Source: Acidobacteriota bacterium (GTDB taxonomy: Bacteria; Acidobacteriota; Terriglobia; Terriglobales; Acidobacteriaceae). Taken from it: a DNA stretch of 41,090 nucleotides. The stretch spans positions 1-41,090 of the forward strand of contig JAEYQK010000113.1 in NCBI GenBank assembly GCA_023410055.1. Reading direction: 5' to 3'. Position numbers and translations under genes: made by a program. Positions 14,948 to 23,630 of the stretch are shown in pieces (the stretch's first letter is position 1; each line of letters begins with the position of its first letter). The notes below the pieces were generated by a model. The model worked only from the letters and a program-made list of their open reading frames with translations, made no database searches and had not been told where the DNA came from.

Positions 14948-15724
14948 ATGCATCCTGATCTTGTCAAACTGCTCGAACTGCAACGCGTAGACGCCGAAAT
15001 TGCCCGCCTTCGGCAGGAGATCGCTGCGCTGCCCAAACGCGTAGCCGAAATAGAGAACACGCTGGCCGGCAACCTCGCTGCCGTCGAGAAGGCTAAAACT
15101 GCCGCGAAGAACAACGAGCAGGAGCGGCGTAAGCACGAAGGCGAAATCCAGAACATTCAGCAGAAGATCTCGAAGTATCGTGATCAGATGCTTGCCGTAA
15201 AGACAAACGACGAATACCGCGCTCTGGGCAACGAGATCAAGTTCGCCGAAGAGGCGATCCACAAGTTCGAGGACAAGATTCTCGAGTGCATGGTAAACGC
15301 GGAAGAGTTGGACAAGAACATTAAGGCTGCCGAGAAGTCTCTCGCTGCCGAACGCGCCGACGTCGAAAAAGAGAAGAACGAGGCCCGTGCCCGCACAGCC
15401 GAAGACGAGGACGCCGTCAAGCAACTGGAACCGCAGCGTGCGGCAATCCGGAGCGGAGTCTCAGAGGATCTGCTGCGAACGTATGACCGCGTACTGAAGG
15501 CGCGCGGATCGGCACTCTCCGAAGCTCGCGACCACAAGTGTCTTACCTGTCACGTGATGCTACGCCCGCAGGTATATAACGATATTTGCGACGGCACTAA
15601 CGTTATGATTTGCGACTCTTGCGGACGAATTCTCTACTACGACGCCAGCAAGGACGAACCCAAGCCAGAAGCAAAGACTCAAGCCCCCGAAGAAGCGGCG
15701 ATAGAAGGCGAGACTCAGGCCTAA
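14948..15724 (+). CDS. Coiled-coil protein with C4 zinc ribbon (zf-RING_7 type)
   Basis: 258 residues. Residues 1-175 are a long antiparallel coiled coil beginning MHPDLVKLLELQRVD and containing the family-typical VKTNDEYRALGNEI segment. Residues about 195-235 are a zinc ribbon with two CxxC knuckles, CLTC and CDSC, the latter in MICDSCGRILYY. A Glu/Ala/Pro-rich tail ends it. The family is widespread, is sometimes suspected of nucleic-acid-related functions, and has no settled role. An upstream ATG at 14891 gives 19 extra residues, but homology begins at the ATG at 14948, which I prefer. Confidence 0.88.
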   Translation: MHPDLVKLLELQRVDAEIARLRQEIAALPKRVAEIENTLAGNLAAVEKAKTAAKNNEQERRKHEGEIQNIQQKISKYRDQMLAVKTNDEYRALGNEIKFAEEAIHKFEDKILECMVNAEELDKNIKAAEKSLAAERADVEKEKNEARARTAEDEDAVKQLEPQRAAIRSGVSEDLLRTYDRVLKARGSALSEARDHKCLTCHVMLRPQVYNDICDGTNVMICDSCGRILYYDASKDEPKPEAKTQAPEEAAIEGETQA

Positions 15725-15771
15725 CGAACCACTTAGGGCAGCCGCAACGCTGGATAGCGAAACTAGTTCAT

Positions 15772-16683
15772 TCAGATGCGAGTCTCGATCTCTGACAGAG
15801 CCTTGCCTGCACCGTGATGCGCAGCCTTCGGCGGTGCCTCTACCGTCTCCTCCCAAAGTGAACGGTCCTTGAGGATTCGTGAAACCAGCGCCGTGTGCAT
15901 CGCGTGCCCCGCGCGATCGGCCACAACTCTCCCGATGATGCGCCGACCCAATAACGCCAAGTCTCCGATTAGATCCAACACCTTGTGGCGGACAAATTCA
16001 TCGGGATAACGTAGCGGCCCGTTTGTAAGGCTCGTGCGCGTGAGCACCAGGCAATTGTCCTTAGTTGCGCCACGTATGAGCCCCATGTTCTTCAAAGCCT
16101 TTTCCTGCTCAAGAAAGCCGAATGTCCGTGCCGAGGCGATATCACTTACGTAAGCGCCGTCAGAAAGATCGACCTCGAACTCCGACTGGCCTATCAGCGG
16201 GTGCGGAAAGTCAATGCGGTAAGAAACAGAATACGTGTCGGCCGGGTAGACACCGATGAACTTGTCGCCCTCGCGCAATTCAATGGGCTTGATGATTCTT
16301 AGGTACGTCCGCTTGCGGCGCTGCGCTTTGACGCCAGCTTGCCTGATCATCTCGACGAAAGGCTGCGCGCTGCCGTCGAGCAGCGGCAACTCGAGGTTGT
16401 CGAGTTCCACGAGGGCATTATCTACTCCGCAGCCAATGAAGGCCGATAACAGGTGCTCGGTGGTGGAGATCAGGACGCCTTTCTTCATCAAGCTTGTGGC
16501 GTAGCTGACCTTGGCGACGTTGCGGCTGACGGCCTCCACAATGAAGCCGTCGAGATCGACACGTTTGAAGACAATTCCGGTTCCGGCGGGAGCTGGACGC
16601 AGCAGCAGATTGACTTTAACGCCGCTATGAAGTCCAATGCCGCTGCATGGTATTTCGCGACCGATGGTCTGCTCGTACTTCAC
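15772..16683 (-). CDS. lpxC: UDP-3-O-acyl-N-acetylglucosamine deacetylase LpxC
   Basis: Zinc enzyme that deacetylates UDP-acyl-GlcNAc, the committed step of lipid A synthesis in the cytoplasm. The zinc ligands and catalytic residues fit E. coli LpxC: His77 (TTEHLLSA), His233 and Asp237 (HKVLDLIGD), His260 (AGHAMHT). The conserved LDGSA block is at 102-106 and ARTFGF near 185-190. The 303 residues are the normal length. It shows that this organism has a lipopolysaccharide-type outer membrane. The gene stands apart from other lipid A genes here. Confidence 0.97.
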   Translation of the reverse strand: MKYEQTIGREIPCSGIGLHSGVKVNLLLRPAPAGTGIVFKRVDLDGFIVEAVSRNVAKVSYATSLMKKGVLISTTEHLLSAFIGCGVDNALVELDNLELPLLDGSAQPFVEMIRQAGVKAQRRKRTYLRIIKPIELREGDKFIGVYPADTYSVSYRIDFPHPLIGQSEFEVDLSDGAYVSDIASARTFGFLEQEKALKNMGLIRGATKDNCLVLTRTSLTNGPLRYPDEFVRHKVLDLIGDLALLGRRIIGRVVADRAGHAMHTALVSRILKDRSLWEETVEAPPKAAHHGAGKALSEIETRI

Positions 16684-16730
16684 TATGTTATTCCAGATGA
16701 ATAGATTACAGCCTCCCGCAGTAATTCGTA

Positions 16731-16748
16731 TGTGGCAGAAATGCCACA
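16731..16748 (-). promoter_or_regulatory. Short stem-loop upstream of lpxC
   Basis: TGTGGCA (16731-16737) and TGCCACA (16742-16748) form a perfect 7-bp stem with a 4-base loop, 48 bases before the lpxC start on the minus strand. It could be a terminator of the aldo/keto reductase gene or an operator; no U run follows it. Confidence 0.35.
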
Positions 16749-16824
16749 GTTAAGTGACAAAAAGGGGCATCGCTGGCCGAGGCTGCAATTCTCGCTGAAC
16801 CAGTTCTTTCTGGGTCCCGCTGCC

Positions 16825-17820
16825 CTACAGCCCCGTCATGCGCTGCAGTTCTTCCGGATAACGCTCGCCTTGCACAGCAATCTTCGAAGCGGCGTCATCA
16901 ATCTGGCGGAGGTCGTCTGGCGTAAGCTCAACGTTAGTTGCTCCGATGTTTTCTTCTAGACGATGCAGCTTGGTCGTGCCCGGAATCGGAACAATCCACG
17001 GCTTCTGGGCCAGCAGCCAGGCCAGCGCGATCTGGGCGGGCGTGGCCTTCTTTTTCGCTGCAAAGCTTCCGAGCAGATCAATCAATGTCTGGTTGGCCTT
17101 TCGCGCCTCAGGGGTGAAACGTGGAAGCTTGCTGCGGAAGTCGGCATCCCCAAAAGTCGTGTTCTCGTCCATCTTTCCGGTAAGGAAGCCGCGGCCCAAC
17201 GGGCTGAAGGGCACGAATCCGATTCCGAGTTCCTGCAACATCGGCAGCAACTCTGCCTCCGGCTCGCGGAACCATAGCGAATACTCGCTTTGCACGGCGG
17301 TGACCGGCTGAACAGCGTGGGCGCGACGAATCGTCTTTACGCCGGCCTCGGAGAGACCGAAGTGCTTTACCTTGCCTTGTTGGATGAGCTCCTTTACCGC
17401 TCCAGCTACTTCTTCGATCGGCACATTCGGATCGACACGATGTTGGTAGAACAAATCGATTCTGTCGGTTCTCAGTCGCTTCAGCGAGGCCTCCGCGACC
17501 TGCTTGATGTGTTCCGGACGACTGTCCAGACCGGCCCACTTTGCTCCTCCGCTCGGGTCTACCTTGAACCCAAATTTGGTAGCGATTACCACCTGATCCC
17601 GAACGGGCGCGAGTCCCTCGCCGACGAGCTCTTCGTTCGTGAACGGCCCGTAAACTTCGGCGGTATCAAAGAACGTGACGCCTCGATCCACGGCCGTGCG
17701 CAGCAGTGAAATCATCTCCTGCTTGTCCTTGGGCGCTCCGTAAGAGAAGCTCATGCCCATGCAGCCGAGGCCTAGAGCCGAAACCTCCAGATTGCTCTTC
17801 CCGAGTTTGCGTTTTTGCAT
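16825..17820 (-). CDS. Aldo/keto reductase
   Basis: A 331-residue NADPH-dependent oxidoreductase of the AKR superfamily with a TIM-barrel fold. The catalytic tetrad is visible: Asp52 and Tyr57 (DTAEVYG), Lys82 (ATKFG), His127 (FYQHRVD). The N-terminal LGLGCMGMS and the C-terminal cofactor stretch IVPIPGTTK, followed by the LEENIGA segment, are typical of the branch often annotated as YakC or tas-like. The physiological substrate cannot be inferred. It is divergent from adhE with a 248-base gap; a shared role in aldehyde metabolism would be speculative. Confidence 0.93.
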   Translation of the reverse strand: MQKRKLGKSNLEVSALGLGCMGMSFSYGAPKDKQEMISLLRTAVDRGVTFFDTAEVYGPFTNEELVGEGLAPVRDQVVIATKFGFKVDPSGGAKWAGLDSRPEHIKQVAEASLKRLRTDRIDLFYQHRVDPNVPIEEVAGAVKELIQQGKVKHFGLSEAGVKTIRRAHAVQPVTAVQSEYSLWFREPEAELLPMLQELGIGFVPFSPLGRGFLTGKMDENTTFGDADFRSKLPRFTPEARKANQTLIDLLGSFAAKKKATPAQIALAWLLAQKPWIVPIPGTTKLHRLEENIGATNVELTPDDLRQIDDAASKIAVQGERYPEELQRMTGL

Positions 17821-18068
17821 TAGTGCTCCTTGCAGGCGAATAACATCAGTTTAGACGCGCTCCATGCACCGTGGGTGCAGAGGCCGCACCCATCTCTTCA
17901 GAACGCCACTATTCTACGTTTTGCAAGCGCCAAATCGCGACTTCCCGTTTCGGAAATCCCTGCAAATTTGTTCAAAAAGTCGCCCATTGAGCTCTGCTTA
18001 TGTGCACATCATATGTGAAGAGAAGTTCTGCACGTCTTTTTACCGCACATTGGTGGGGGCACCTAATA

Positions 18069-20720
18069 ATGAAGAACAAGAGTGTCAAGGAAGAGGCCGT
18101 TGGCCTCAGCGAAGAGAGAATCTCATACCTCGAAGGTTTGGTGGCAAAGGCGAAAGTTGCCGCCGCGGCATTCAGACATTTCAGCCAGGAAGACGTCGAT
18201 CGCATCGTCAAGCCGATGGTTCTCGCCGGCATGGAGCACGCCCAGCAACTGGCGCAAATGGCGATCGAAGAAACCAAACTCGGAGTGTTCGAAGACAAGG
18301 TCATCAAGAACATGGTGGCCACCGAGTTTGTCTACCACTACGTCAAGGACAAGCGCACCGTCGGCGTCATTCGCGAGTTCCCCGAGCGCCGTCTGGTCGA
18401 GATCGCCGAACCCATCGGACTCATCTTCTCGCTTATCCCGGTTACGAATCCTACATCGACCGTGCTCTTCAAGTGCATCATGGCGATCAAGACGCGCAAC
18501 TCCGTCATTTTCAGCCCGCATCCACGCGCCGGACGTTGCAGCTTTGAAACCGTCAAAGTCATGTACGAAGCCGCGGTGAAGCATGGCGCTCCCGAGGGCG
18601 TCTTCTCGTGCCTCGAGAACCACAACCTCGACGACAACAACTACCTGATGCACCACAAAGACGTTTGCCTGATCGACGCCACCGGTGGTCCAAGCGCCGT
18701 CAAAGCCGCGTACAGTTCAGGCAAACCCGCTCTCGGCGTAGGCGCGGGAAACACGCCCGTGTATCTGGAGAAGTCCGCCGACATCAACATGGCTGTCGTC
18801 GACATCATCACGTCGAAGACGTTTGACAACGGAACCATTTGTGCTTCCGAACAAACCGTTGTGATCGACGACGAGATCTATGACGCCGTGCTGAAGAAGT
18901 TCGCTGAACTCGGCGCGCACCTCTGCAACGAGCAGGAAACGGAACTTCTCGGCCGCACCGTGATCGATCCGGACAAAGGCTGCATGCAGCCGATGGCTGT
19001 CGGCCAGCGCGCCTCCGACATCGCCCGCTTCATCGGACTCTCGGTCAAGCCCGGAACCAAGCTCCTCATCGCGCCCATCCAGGGAGTAGGCCGTGAACAT
19101 CCTCTGTCGTTCGAGAAGCTCTTCCCCGTGCTTGCGGTTTATCGAGCCAAGTCGGTCGACGAAGCTCTGCGAGTCTGCTACGCGGTGAATCAGGCTGGCG
19201 GCGTCGGCCACACCGCTGTGGTCTTCTCCCGCAATGACGACGTCATTCTCAAGTTCGGCGAGCTGATTAATGCCGGACGCATCATCGTTAACTCGCCCGG
19301 CTCAATCGGCGCTCTCGGCGGCGTGTATAACGACATGGTGCCGACGTTCTCCTTTGGCTGCGGCACCGGCGGCGGCAACAGCACGATGGATAACGTCAAC
19401 ATCTATCATTACATCAACACCAAGCGAGTCGCGCGGAGGACGCCACCTCAAATGTGGTTCCGAATTCCTAACCAGATCTACTTCAATCCCAACGCGGTGC
19501 AGAACCTTGGCCAGTTCCCCTCGCGCTCAACCATCATCGTCACCAACCCGCCGCTCGAGCAGATCGGCCACGTCGTTACTGTTCGGAAATACCTGCCGCC
19601 CGAGACCCGCGTTCACGTTGTCGTCGTCCCCGACGCCGAACCCGAGATCAAGCCTGTGATGGAAGGCGTAGAAGCACTCAACTTCTACAAGGCCGACCAG
19701 ATCATCGCGCTCGGTGGCGGATCAGTAATCGACGCCGCCAAGATGATGAAGTTGAAATACGAGTCGCCTGACGCCAACTTCGAAGAACTCGGTGCCCCGT
19801 TCCTCGACTTGCGCAAGCGCGTCATCCAGTTCCCGACGGAAAAGAAGAACCGCGCGCGCCTCATCGCCATTCCGACCACCAGCGGAACCGGCAGCGAGGT
19901 GACGCCGTTTGCCGTCTTGTTCGACAAAGTGCACGGACGCAAAGTCACCCTCGCCGACTACTCACTCAGCCCCGATGTCGCCATCGTCGACCCGCAGTTT
20001 GTTATGTCGATGCCGCGCGGCCTCACCGCCGATACTGGTGTCGACTGCCTCACCCACGCGCTCGAAGCCGGAGTCTCCAATTTCGCCTCGCCCTACACCG
20101 ACTCCAACGCCATGCAGGCAATCCGCCTCGCCTACAAGTACCTGCCCATCTCCTACGAAAACCCGAAGGACGAAGAAGCGCGCAACATGATGCACAACGC
20201 CGCCACCATCGCGGCGATTGCGTTCTCCAACGCGTCAGTCGGACTCAACCATGCCCTCGCCCACTCGTTCGGCGCCCGCTTCGGAGTTCCCCACGGACGC
20301 GCCAACGCCCTGATGCTTCCGCATGTGATCGCCTTCAACGCCGCAGTCCCCGCGAAGTTCATGCCCTCACCGAACCAGCAGGGATATGTCGCACACAAGA
20401 AGTACGCCATGATCGCCGACCTGCTCGGGCTCGGCGGCGACACCGTCGAGGAAAAAGTCCAGAACCTGATCGCCGCAGTCGAACAGCTGCTCGATCGCCT
20501 CGGAATGCCTCGCTCGATCGCCGCCATGGGAATCTCGAAAGAAGATTTCGAACGAGCCATGCCTGACCTGGTCAAGCTTGCATTCGAAGATCCGTCGTGG
20601 CTCTCGAATCCGCGCATGCCACTGGTGGAAGAACTGAAGGAGTTGTTCCTCAAAGCCTACGAAGGCCGCGGAGTTGCAAAGGCCGCTGCGGCAGGACAAC
20701 GTCTAGGCTTAGCAAGCTAG
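18069..20720 (+). CDS. adhE: Bifunctional acetaldehyde-CoA/alcohol dehydrogenase AdhE
   Basis: Converts acetyl-CoA to acetaldehyde and then to ethanol, regenerating NAD during fermentation; the family assembles into filaments called spirosomes. The protein from the ATG at 18069 has 883 residues. Residues 1-440 are the aldehyde dehydrogenase with the NAD segment GVGAGNTPVYL and catalytic Cys258 (TICASEQ). Residues from about 460 are the iron-dependent alcohol dehydrogenase with GGGSVIDAAK (549-558), the metal-site histidines in HALAHSFG and VPHGRANA, and NASVGLNHALAH. A 23-codon upstream extension to 18000 lacks homology and I reject it. The domain order and length are normal and intact. A hairpin at 20741 follows. 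Confidence 0.96.
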   Translation: MKNKSVKEEAVGLSEERISYLEGLVAKAKVAAAAFRHFSQEDVDRIVKPMVLAGMEHAQQLAQMAIEETKLGVFEDKVIKNMVATEFVYHYVKDKRTVGVIREFPERRLVEIAEPIGLIFSLIPVTNPTSTVLFKCIMAIKTRNSVIFSPHPRAGRCSFETVKVMYEAAVKHGAPEGVFSCLENHNLDDNNYLMHHKDVCLIDATGGPSAVKAAYSSGKPALGVGAGNTPVYLEKSADINMAVVDIITSKTFDNGTICASEQTVVIDDEIYDAVLKKFAELGAHLCNEQETELLGRTVIDPDKGCMQPMAVGQRASDIARFIGLSVKPGTKLLIAPIQGVGREHPLSFEKLFPVLAVYRAKSVDEALRVCYAVNQAGGVGHTAVVFSRNDDVILKFGELINAGRIIVNSPGSIGALGGVYNDMVPTFSFGCGTGGGNSTMDNVNIYHYINTKRVARRTPPQMWFRIPNQIYFNPNAVQNLGQFPSRSTIIVTNPPLEQIGHVVTVRKYLPPETRVHVVVVPDAEPEIKPVMEGVEALNFYKADQIIALGGGSVIDAAKMMKLKYESPDANFEELGAPFLDLRKRVIQFPTEKKNRARLIAIPTTSGTGSEVTPFAVLFDKVHGRKVTLADYSLSPDVAIVDPQFVMSMPRGLTADTGVDCLTHALEAGVSNFASPYTDSNAMQAIRLAYKYLPISYENPKDEEARNMMHNAATIAAIAFSNASVGLNHALAHSFGARFGVPHGRANALMLPHVIAFNAAVPAKFMPSPNQQGYVAHKKYAMIADLLGLGGDTVEEKVQNLIAAVEQLLDRLGMPRSIAAMGISKEDFERAMPDLVKLAFEDPSWLSNPRMPLVEELKELFLKAYEGRGVAKAAAAGQRLGLAS

Positions 20721-20740
20721 AGTGTGTGTAAGAATGGAGA

Positions 20741-20781
20741 CGCTGGCGGGAGAGACTTAGGAAGGTATGCTCCCGCCAGCG
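20741..20781 (+). terminator. Hairpin after adhE
   Basis: CGCTGGCGGGAG (20741-20752) and CTCCCGCCAGCG (20770-20781) form a perfect 12-bp stem with a 17-base loop, 20 bases past the adhE stop. No U tract follows; it may act as an mRNA-stabilising or Rho-independent-like structure. Confidence 0.55.
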
Positions 20782-20974
20782 CGGGGACATTGGACCACGG
20801 CACGCTTGGGCCCACATTGGTCCGTCCCCAAAATGCCTGAAATGTCGCGCTCCGTCTCCGGAGGCTTGCTCGCCGGCAGCAAGCATTTGCACTGGTAGGT
20901 ACGCGCAAGCCGTCCGCCAAGTTCCCGAGATTGCGCTCAGCAGCCTTGCACAAGAGAGCCTTTACAATGAGTGA

Positions 20975-22360
20975 ATGCCCTCTCGAGTGAAAATCATCGG
21001 TGCCGGACTAGCCGGTTCGGAAGCTGCTTGGCAGTGTGCCCGTCACGGCGTTGCCGTGGACCTCTATGAAATGCGCCCGGTGCGCAATACGCCTGCCCAC
21101 GAAACCGATCGCTTTGCCGAACTCGTCTGCTCCAACTCCCTGAAGTCCGACAGCGAGAACACCGCGCCGTGGCTGTTGAAAGAAGAAATGCGCCGTGCCG
21201 GGTCGCTCCTGATGGAGGTCGCCCGCGAGACCTCAGTCCCCGCCGGACATGCCCTTGCCGTTGATCGCGAAGCCTTCTCCCGCCGCGTCACCGAGATGCT
21301 TGAGCACGAACCGTTGGTGACCATCCATCGCGAAGAAGTCACGCAGATCGATGAGGCCAACGACCCCACCATCATCGCCACCGGCCCGCTTACCTCGGAC
21401 GCTCTCTCGCAAGAAATCGCCCGCCTGACTGTAGCGCCGACCGTAGCGCCGGACTCCAGTCCGGCGGGCCTCAAATCACCCGATCATCTCTTCTTCTTCG
21501 ACTCGATTTCCCCCATCATCGAAGCCGATTCCATCAACATGGAGCGCGCCTACATGGCCGCGCGCTACGACAAGGGCACAGCCGACTACATCAACTGCCC
21601 GTTTACGAAGGATGAATACGACATTTTTTACGACGCGCTGATCACGGCTGAAGCCGCCGAGTACCGCGACTGGGAGAATCTGAACTACTTCGAGGGCTGC
21701 CTGCCGATTGAAGAAATTGCCCGCCGCGGACGCGACACGCTTCGTTTCGGCCCGATGAAGCCCGTGGGTCTGCGCGATCCGCGCACCGGAAAGACGCCCT
21801 ATGCCGTCGTGCAGCTACGCCAGGAAAACCTGCGCGCCGACAGCTACAACATCGTTGGCTTTCAGAACCATCTGAAATTCGGAGACCAGGCACGCGTCAT
21901 GCGCCTCATCCCCGGTCTCGAAAACGCAAAGTTCCTGCGCTACGGCCAGATTCATCGCAATACCTACATCAACTCTCCTGCGCTGCTGACCGAAACGCTC
22001 CAGATGAAGCAGCATCCGCGCGTCCTCTTCGCCGGGCAGATTTCCGGCGTGGAAGGCTACGTCGAATCCATTGCCACCGGGCAGCTCGCCGGCATTCAGG
22101 CCGCCGCCATTGCCGCCGGAACCGCGCCCATCGCTCCTCCGCGCACTACCGCCTTCGGCTCGCTCATGAACTACATTTGCCACGCGGAGTCGAAACACTT
22201 CCAGCCCGCCAACATCACCTTCGACCTGCTGCCTGCCTGGGAGACAAAGATCCGCGACAAGAAAGAACGCCATCGTCTGCAGTGTGAGCGCGCGTTGCGC
22301 GACTTCGATCAGTGGCTCTGCGGCGTGTCGATGCAACCGGACCTAAAAGGGCGAGAATGA
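20975..22360 (+). CDS. trmFO: Methylenetetrahydrofolate-tRNA-(uracil-5-)-methyltransferase TrmFO
   Basis: FAD- and folate-dependent enzyme that makes m5U54 in tRNA, using methylenetetrahydrofolate as carbon donor. The 461 residues start with the Rossmann signature IIGAGLAGSEAAW, followed by YEMRP and the highly conserved FAELVCSNSLKSD block. The block CPFTKDEYDIFYDAL and the segment FAGQISGVEGYVES near residue 350 are also typical. Length is normal. An unusual feature is the insertion between about residues 149 and 165 (TVAPTVAPDSSPAG), encoded by a palindromic repeat that also occurs in purL. TrmFO is typical of Firmicutes, Deltaproteobacteria, Acidobacteria and others that lack TrmA for this position. 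Confidence 0.96.
   Translation: MPSRVKIIGAGLAGSEAAWQCARHGVAVDLYEMRPVRNTPAHETDRFAELVCSNSLKSDSENTAPWLLKEEMRRAGSLLMEVARETSVPAGHALAVDREAFSRRVTEMLEHEPLVTIHREEVTQIDEANDPTIIATGPLTSDALSQEIARLTVAPTVAPDSSPAGLKSPDHLFFFDSISPIIEADSINMERAYMAARYDKGTADYINCPFTKDEYDIFYDALITAEAAEYRDWENLNYFEGCLPIEEIARRGRDTLRFGPMKPVGLRDPRTGKTPYAVVQLRQENLRADSYNIVGFQNHLKFGDQARVMRLIPGLENAKFLRYGQIHRNTYINSPALLTETLQMKQHPRVLFAGQISGVEGYVESIATGQLAGIQAAAIAAGTAPIAPPRTTAFGSLMNYICHAESKHFQPANITFDLLPAWETKIRDKKERHRLQCERALRDFDQWLCGVSMQPDLKGRE
21443..21465 (+). repeat. REP-like palindrome inside trmFO
   Basis: GTAGCGCCGGACT followed by CCAGTCCGGC, a stem GCCGGACT/AGTCCGGC with a two-base centre. The same 23 bases occur at 29278-29300 inside purL. 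A partial copy of the first bases (GTAGCGCCGA) precedes it at 21431-21440. Confidence 0.85.
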
Positions 22361-22380
22361 AGGAAAATCGATTTCTGCTG

Positions 22381-23397
22381 CTAGTAGTTGGTCACTCGCA
22401 CGATATCCACTCGTGACGGCACTCCGTTCAGGACGCCTGTCATTTCCTGGACTGCTCTGTCTCCGGGAGGCAGGTTTCGGATGGTGAATAGAGCATTGAC
22501 CACCTGCTTTCCGTCACCGCTGTAGCAGCTGACGTTTATGATCACCGTGTTGAGCCTGGATTGGCTCTTGTTGTACACGGTCGCTGTCAGGATAGATCCC
22601 TCACCGGAGCGTCTGATTCTGATCGATTCGACGTTCACGAATTCGTCGGAGTAGGTTGTTCTTCCATTGATGTATTCGCCGATCTCTCCGCCGGAACCAC
22701 TCCTGTCCTCATTGACCGCCGGTACTTCAACTTGCTCTTTTGGTGCCGGCCGCAAGAACTTCCGCGGAATGAGTCCAAACCGATAAGCCCCGAACGCCGT
22801 TAGCGCTGCGATGATCAGCACCCCGATAAGAATTGCTCCGATTCGCGGGGCCTTCTTTGTGCTCTCTTCCTGTGCGCTCTCGGGAATCGTTCTTGCCTCA
22901 GCGCTGAAGGGTTGGGAGGTTGTCTGCGGAGCAGCAGCCTCGTGTTCTGCTTTCGGAGTCGATTGAACATTCGGAGTAGCCGGAATGGCGGGGCTCGGAG
23001 CTGCGTCCGAAACCTGGGGTTCAGGTTCGACCTGAGGGGGCGTCACTGGCGCTGAAGCACTCGGTGCAACCGATGCCCCCGGCATTTTTCCTGGCGTGTC
23101 GCTAGTCATATCTCTGGCGACACTCGGAGCAGGACTCAGCTCACTGCTTTCGTTCAGACCACCCGAAGGCACATCAGGAGCGATTGGCGCAGTCTTGGTT
23201 GCAGTTGAGGCCGGTGCCGCCGCAGTCGAGATAACGCTAACGCTGACCGGGGTCGCACCTTCGTAGTTCACCTTGTACTGAGGAAACTTCTTACAGAACG
23301 CTATAACAAGCTTGTCATCGGCTGCCGCCGCGTATTTCGGATACTTCTGCTTCAGCTTCCGCGCAAACTCCGTTATCGAAACTGTATTCACTCCCAC
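22381..23397 (-). CDS. Membrane-anchored protein with Pro/Ala/Ser-rich linker, unknown
   Basis: 338 residues, no family assigned. Residues 1-45 carry a doubled short motif, FARKLKQKYPKY then AFCKKFPQYK, of the KYPxY/KFPxY kind that I have seen at the start of other bacterial hypothetical proteins. Residues 50-175 are a low-complexity Pro/Ala/Ser/Thr/Glu linker. One transmembrane helix lies at about 187-207 (IGAILIGVLIIAALTAFGAY). Residues 215-338 look like a small beta-rich domain ending in a segment with TVIINVSCYSGDGK, resembling FxLYD-type extracytoplasmic domains. The N-terminus is probably cytoplasmic and the C-terminal domain outside. Convergent with trmFO, with 20 bases between the two genes. 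Confidence 0.7.
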   Translation of the reverse strand: MGVNTVSITEFARKLKQKYPKYAAAADDKLVIAFCKKFPQYKVNYEGATPVSVSVISTAAAPASTATKTAPIAPDVPSGGLNESSELSPAPSVARDMTSDTPGKMPGASVAPSASAPVTPPQVEPEPQVSDAAPSPAIPATPNVQSTPKAEHEAAAPQTTSQPFSAEARTIPESAQEESTKKAPRIGAILIGVLIIAALTAFGAYRFGLIPRKFLRPAPKEQVEVPAVNEDRSGSGGEIGEYINGRTTYSDEFVNVESIRIRRSGEGSILTATVYNKSQSRLNTVIINVSCYSGDGKQVVNALFTIRNLPPGDRAVQEMTGVLNGVPSRVDIVRVTNY

Positions 23398-23630
23398 TGA
23401 GATCTGCTCCCAAGTGCTACACGCAACTACTTGAATGCGTCCACTTCCTCGTGCATGGCCGATTTTCGCCCGACCAGCGCCGCGAGGCTCCAGTGCATAG
23501 AGTCATCTTTGTCGGCGAACGATTCGTACTAGAACGCAGTCTTCCAAAAAGATTACTCCTCGTTCACGGTTTCGTCCCGTGGAAAACCAAAGAGTTCACG
23601 CACCGCATCCTTTCGTGGACAGGTGGACCC

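Noticed and set aside
17865..17879. Small dyad TGCACC-GTG-GGTGCA between the aldo/keto reductase gene and adhE
   Set aside because: Six base pairs only, with no second copy or known operator match.
18000..18009. Palindrome ATGTGCACAT upstream of adhE as a Rex or CRP operator
   Set aside because: It matches neither the Rex nor the CRP consensus and occurs once; a ten-base palindrome can be chance.
18000..18068. A 23-codon N-terminal extension of adhE
   Set aside because: No AdhE homology and no ribosome binding site; the ATG at 18069 begins at the normal family start.
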